Shown piece after piece: positions 60,828 to 64,000 of a stretch of DNA of 64,000 bases. Source of the stretch: Emcibacter sp. (GTDB lineage Bacteria; Pseudomonadota; Alphaproteobacteria; Sphingomonadales; Emcibacteraceae); assembly GCA_021741205.1 (NCBI GenBank), contig JAIOYI010000006.1, forward strand, positions 1 to 64,000, written 5' to 3'. Positions within the stretch are counted from its first letter, which is position 1. Every line of letters starts with the position of its first letter. The notes under the pieces were generated by a model. The model saw nothing but the letters and a program-made list of their open reading frames with translations. It did no database searches and was not told where the DNA came from. Made by a program: the position numbers and the translations under genes.

Positions 60828-62054
60828 ATGACCTGTCAAACAGTCAAATTTGCGGATATTCAAGCGGCAGAAAAGGCCCTCAAAGGCTCTATTATTGAAA
60901 CGCCATTAAATAAATCTGTCACTCTATCTAAATTAATGGATGCAGAAATTTATCTGAAATTTGAAAATTTACAATTCACGGCATCTTTCAAAGAACGCGG
61001 AGCATTGAATAAACTTATTAATATTAGTGACACACAAAAGAAAAATGGTGTTATTGCTGCCTCTGCTGGTAATCATGCTCAAGGTGTTGCTTATCACGGC
61101 AATCGTCTTGGTATACCTACGACAATAGTGATGCCGGTTAATACCCCTTTCGTCAAGGTTCGTCAAACCGAAGAGCATGGTGCAAATGTTGTGTTATATG
61201 GAGAGCGTTTTGATGAAACAGCCGTCTATGCGGCAAATCTTGCATTAGAACGCAATTTGACATTGGTTCACCCCTTCGATGATTATTCCGTTATTGCAGG
61301 ACAAGGTACCATTGGCCTTGAAATTATGAAAGCCTGTCCTGATCTTGACATTATTGTTGTCCCTGTGGGGGGGGGAGGATTAATCTCTGGCGTTGCCATT
61401 GCCGCCAAACATATCAACCCTAATATTAAAATTATTGGCGTGCAGGCCGAGCGGTTTCCTTCTCTTCATCGAGCTATTCATAACAATGAATATGTTTCAA
61501 AGGGTTCTAGCTTGGCCGAAGGCATTGCGGTAAAAAATATTGGTGAGAAGACTTTCGAAATATGTAAAAACTTTGTCGATGATGTTTTGCTGGTGAGCGA
61601 AACCGCTCTTGAAGAAGCCCTTTGCATGTTAATGACCATAGAAAAAACAGTACCTGAAGGAGCTGGTGCAGCGCCTCTTGCCGCCATTAAAAGCTATCCA
61701 GAAATTTTTAAGGGCAAAAAAGTCGCCCTAATCATTAGCGGCGGTAATATTGATCCACGCCTTTTAGCCTCTTTGTTGATGCGGGGTCTGGTGCGAGAAG
61801 GACGCATTACGCGGTTACGCATTGAGTTGCTTGATGTTCCAGGTGCTCTTGCTCAAATTGCAAAAATAATTGGTGATTTAGGCGGCAATATCATTGATGT
61901 GTCTCATCACAGATTATTTACAGAACTTCCTGCTAAAGAAACTTATTCCAATGTTACATTGGAAACCCGTGACAAAGAAAATCTTCAGGATATTCTTGAT
62001 GGATTGCGTAATGCAGGCTTTATTGTTCATACAAATCGTGCTTCAGACTTGTAA
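60828..62054 (+). CDS. ilvA: threonine ammonia-lyase with C-terminal ACT domain
   Basis: PLP enzyme deaminating threonine to 2-oxobutanoate. The 408-aa product has the PLP lysine in TASFKERGAL (K55), SAGNHAQGVAYHG and the phosphate loop VPVGGGGLISG. A single short ACT-like domain follows (from about 330, LRIELLDVPGALAQI). The short single-ACT form is of the TdcB-like/biosynthetic intermediate type common in alphaproteobacteria. A possible FNR-like half-match lies at 60670-60683 upstream. Confidence 0.92.
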   Translation: MTCQTVKFADIQAAEKALKGSIIETPLNKSVTLSKLMDAEIYLKFENLQFTASFKERGALNKLINISDTQKKNGVIAASAGNHAQGVAYHGNRLGIPTTIVMPVNTPFVKVRQTEEHGANVVLYGERFDETAVYAANLALERNLTLVHPFDDYSVIAGQGTIGLEIMKACPDLDIIVVPVGGGGLISGVAIAAKHINPNIKIIGVQAERFPSLHRAIHNNEYVSKGSSLAEGIAVKNIGEKTFEICKNFVDDVLLVSETALEEALCMLMTIEKTVPEGAGAAPLAAIKSYPEIFKGKKVALIISGGNIDPRLLASLLMRGLVREGRITRLRIELLDVPGALAQIAKIIGDLGGNIIDVSHHRLFTELPAKETYSNVTLETRDKENLQDILDGLRNAGFIVHTNRASDL

Positions 62055-62171
62055 CTCATTGATAAAATAGGCTAAGATAATCTTGTGTAAGAGGAACTAA
62101 CATAATTTTAAACTTACTGATGCATTATCATTCAAGTAAGATGTTGATATTTTTTAACTGGCGGAATAATT

Positions 62172-63050
62172 ATGGCAGATGAATCGCCCACTATAATTAT
62201 AAAGAGAATTAAGAAGGTTTCTGGCGGCCATCATGGTGGCGCATGGAAGGTTGCTTATGCCGACTTTGTAACGGCGATGATGGCATTCTTTTTATTATTA
62301 TGGCTCTTAAATTCCACATCAAAAGAACAAAAAGAAGGCTTGGCGGAATATTTTACACCGACATCCGCCTCCACCAATACTCAATCTGGCTCGGGTGATA
62401 TATTAGGGGGAGTATCCCTTAATTCCGACGGTGCACAGGATAGCGCAGTAACCGTTTCTATACCTGCAGCAACCACTGAGGAAAAGGCGGAAGATATCGA
62501 AAAAGCAAAACAAAAATCTGATGCAGATTTTGAAGATATGATCGCAAAGAAAGAGCAGGATTATTTTGAAAAAATGGCCGAGGATATGAAAACAGCCATA
62601 CAAGACAGTCCTGAGCTCTCACAGCTGAAGGATCAGGTATTAATTGATATAACAGAAGAAGGCATGCGCATTCAATTGGTTGACAAAGATAATCGATCTT
62701 TATTTAAACCTGGAACCGCCATTTTATACAATTATGCTGAAAAAATGATCCGTAAAATAGCTACGGTAATTGTTAAAATGCCAAACCGTATATCCATTAC
62801 GGGTCATACAGATGCTTTGCCTTTTAAGGGCAGAGATAACTATTCTAACTGGGAATTAAGTTCAGATCGTGCTAATGCAAGTCGGCGAGTTTTGGATAAT
62901 TCTGGTGTCACTACCAATAGAATTGCAGAAGTTCTTGGTAAAGCGGCTACAGAGCCTTTACTGCCTGACCGCCCATTACGGGCTGAAAATAGGCGAGTGA
63001 CAATATTAATGTTAAGAGAATCTCCTACATTGCCTCCTAACTTTATGTAA
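62172..63050 (+). CDS. motB: flagellar motor stator protein MotB
   Basis: Peptidoglycan-anchored stator subunit, 292 aa. A cytoplasmic N-terminus (KRIKKVSGGHHGGAWKVAYADF) leads into one membrane helix with the proton-binding aspartate D31. A periplasmic plug/linker follows, then an OmpA-like domain with ITGHTDALPFKGRDNYSNW and LSSDRANASRRVL. Separated from motA by ilvA. Confidence 0.95.
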   Translation: MADESPTIIIKRIKKVSGGHHGGAWKVAYADFVTAMMAFFLLLWLLNSTSKEQKEGLAEYFTPTSASTNTQSGSGDILGGVSLNSDGAQDSAVTVSIPAATTEEKAEDIEKAKQKSDADFEDMIAKKEQDYFEKMAEDMKTAIQDSPELSQLKDQVLIDITEEGMRIQLVDKDNRSLFKPGTAILYNYAEKMIRKIATVIVKMPNRISITGHTDALPFKGRDNYSNWELSSDRANASRRVLDNSGVTTNRIAEVLGKAATEPLLPDRPLRAENRRVTILMLRESPTLPPNFM

Positions 63051-63171
63051 CCTGTTACTGTTTTGATTTTTTCAAAGACAAGATTATTTTACTCTGATAT
63101 TATGTTAAAAATACTTTAACTACACCTAAATATTGTATTTATTATTAACCTCTCATTTAGGAAAAATATCT

Positions 63172-64000
63172 ATGGAACTTGTGCATTATCCTATCCAGAT
63201 GTGGTTAACTTTTGGAATAATTATGGGGGCAATCATCTTTTATGCCCTAGATAATATTCCTATGGAAATTACTTCTCTTGGTGCTGTTTCCTTACTACTC
63301 ATTTTGTTTCATTTTATTCCGATCATTGATGATACTGGTACTAATATTCTGAACTTTAAAAATTTACTCGCAGGCTTTTCTGACCCTGCCCTTATTACTG
63401 TTTTGGCTTTGCTTGTTATTGGGCAGGGTATGGTTCAAACAGGTGCCCTTGAAAAACCTGTTCAAATTATTGTTAAACATGGGTTGAATTATCCCAGAAG
63501 AGTTATTTTCGCCTGTTTTATATTGGTGATGATCATTAGTGCATTACTCAATAATACGCCCGTGGTTGTAATATTTATCCCAATTTTTATTACGCTTATG
63601 GATAAAATGGATAAATCGGCGGGTCTTGTGCTTATGCCACTTAGTTTTGTGTCTATATTAGGGGGTATGACAACATTGATTGGGTCTAGCACAAATCTTC
63701 TTGTGGCTGGTGCCTATAAAAGGCAAACGGGTTTGGATATTGGATTTTTTGATATTACTATTCCAGGACTTTTTCTCGCAACGCTTGGACTTCTCTATAT
63801 TATCATAATAGCGCCGTTGATTCTTCCCAAAAAACTTTCCCAGAGTGATGGCAATACCGTAAATATTACAGGCAAACAATTTATTGTGCAGTTAAATCTG
63901 GTTGAGGGTAATTCACTCATCGGAAAAAAATCCATAGCTGGTATGTTCCCAGACTTATCTCGGATGACGGTGCGACTTGTTCAAAGAGGCTATAAAGAAT
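63172..64000 (+). CDS. SLC13/DASS-family permease, truncated by the window end
   Basis: ATG 63172 follows an AGGA site, and the frame stays open to the last base (276 codons seen). Seven or so hydrophobic helices are visible. Family features are VISALLNNTPVVVIFIPIF-type (NNTP motif) and LGGMTTLIGSSTNLLVAG, the sodium/dicarboxylate carrier signature. The last visible part (KQFIVQLNLVEGNSLIGKKS) looks like the start of a TrkA-C (RCK_C) domain, so this is the long SLC13 type with regulatory domains. Substrate (sulfate, dicarboxylate or other) unknown. Confidence 0.85.
   Translation, partial: MELVHYPIQMWLTFGIIMGAIIFYALDNIPMEITSLGAVSLLLILFHFIPIIDDTGTNILNFKNLLAGFSDPALITVLALLVIGQGMVQTGALEKPVQIIVKHGLNYPRRVIFACFILVMIISALLNNTPVVVIFIPIFITLMDKMDKSAGLVLMPLSFVSILGGMTTLIGSSTNLLVAGAYKRQTGLDIGFFDITIPGLFLATLGLLYIIIIAPLILPKKLSQSDGNTVNITGKQFIVQLNLVEGNSLIGKKSIAGMFPDLSRMTVRLVQRGYKE

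Overview
The window is AT-rich chromosomal DNA of an alphaproteobacterium. Several things point there: 5-aminolevulinate synthase (HemA), the NDUFAF3-, NDUFAF6- and UQCC1-type homologues shared with mitochondria, an LdtR-type MarR regulator, the trxB-lsrB pair, a direct-repeat GAAC-N7-GAAC LexA box, and the dgt-argS-SPOR-nagZ-scpAB-tatABC-serS-surE-pcm and secDF-yajC gene orders. I cannot fix the order or genus. The bacterium is probably motile (fliN, fliL, motA, motB). It carries a standard housekeeping set and almost no mobile DNA. I see no defence system, CRISPR array or biosynthetic cluster.

Layout. 1-690: edge of a possible mobile element (reading-frame tail, 155-bp inverted-repeat element), then tRNA-Arg(CCU) and tRNA-Leu(GAG) on the minus strand. 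0.7-10 kb: cysH, orphan fliN, lipB, a propionyl-CoA carboxylase operon (pccB-pccA-acyP), a quinone oxidoreductase and typA. 10-19.2 kb: hisN, a lipase-like hydrolase, trxB-lsrB followed by a strong small-RNA candidate, a HAD phosphatase, an aspartate aminotransferase, a GCS2 ligase coupled to an AstE/AspA-type amidohydrolase, and arfB. 19.3-25 kb: ssb and uvrA diverging around a LexA box, then trmFO. 24.2-29.3 kb: the NDUFAF6-like gene, a small membrane-protein pair, and the yajC-secD-secF-NDUFAF3-like operon. 29.4-42.3 kb: a DUF815 ATPase, then about 12 kb of tightly packed minus-strand genes. 42.4-48 kb: erpA, xthA, merR-ihfA-fabH-plsX-DUF177-UQCC chaperone, bamE. 48.4-57.7 kb: fliL, a riboflavin/nusB/thiL operon, nrdR, glyA, rpiB, hemA. 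57.9-64 kb: ldtR, hemB, motA, ilvA, motB and a truncated SLC13 permease.

How it works together. Heme synthesis (hemA, hemB) sits beside an FNR/FixK-like box, which suggests oxygen control. Envelope biogenesis is heavily represented (SecDF-YajC, TatABC, BamE, NlpD-like factor, SPOR protein, NagZ). Respiratory-complex assembly helpers are spread through three loci.

The most interesting locus is 13.0-14.16 kb. An LsrB/VtlR-type LysR regulator is followed by a promoter flanked by TGCAAT dyads. Next comes an about 168-nt RNA predicted to fold into three hairpins, each presenting the same YTCCCTA motif in its loop, then a fourth unpaired copy and a Rho-independent terminator. It resembles the anti-Shine-Dalgarno sRNAs controlled by LsrB/VtlR in Rhizobiales. 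Other points worth a look are a probable CTG start codon for thiL, a degenerate GTP cyclohydrolase II domain in RibBA, and a 22-codon upstream ORF in frame with the DUF815 gene.
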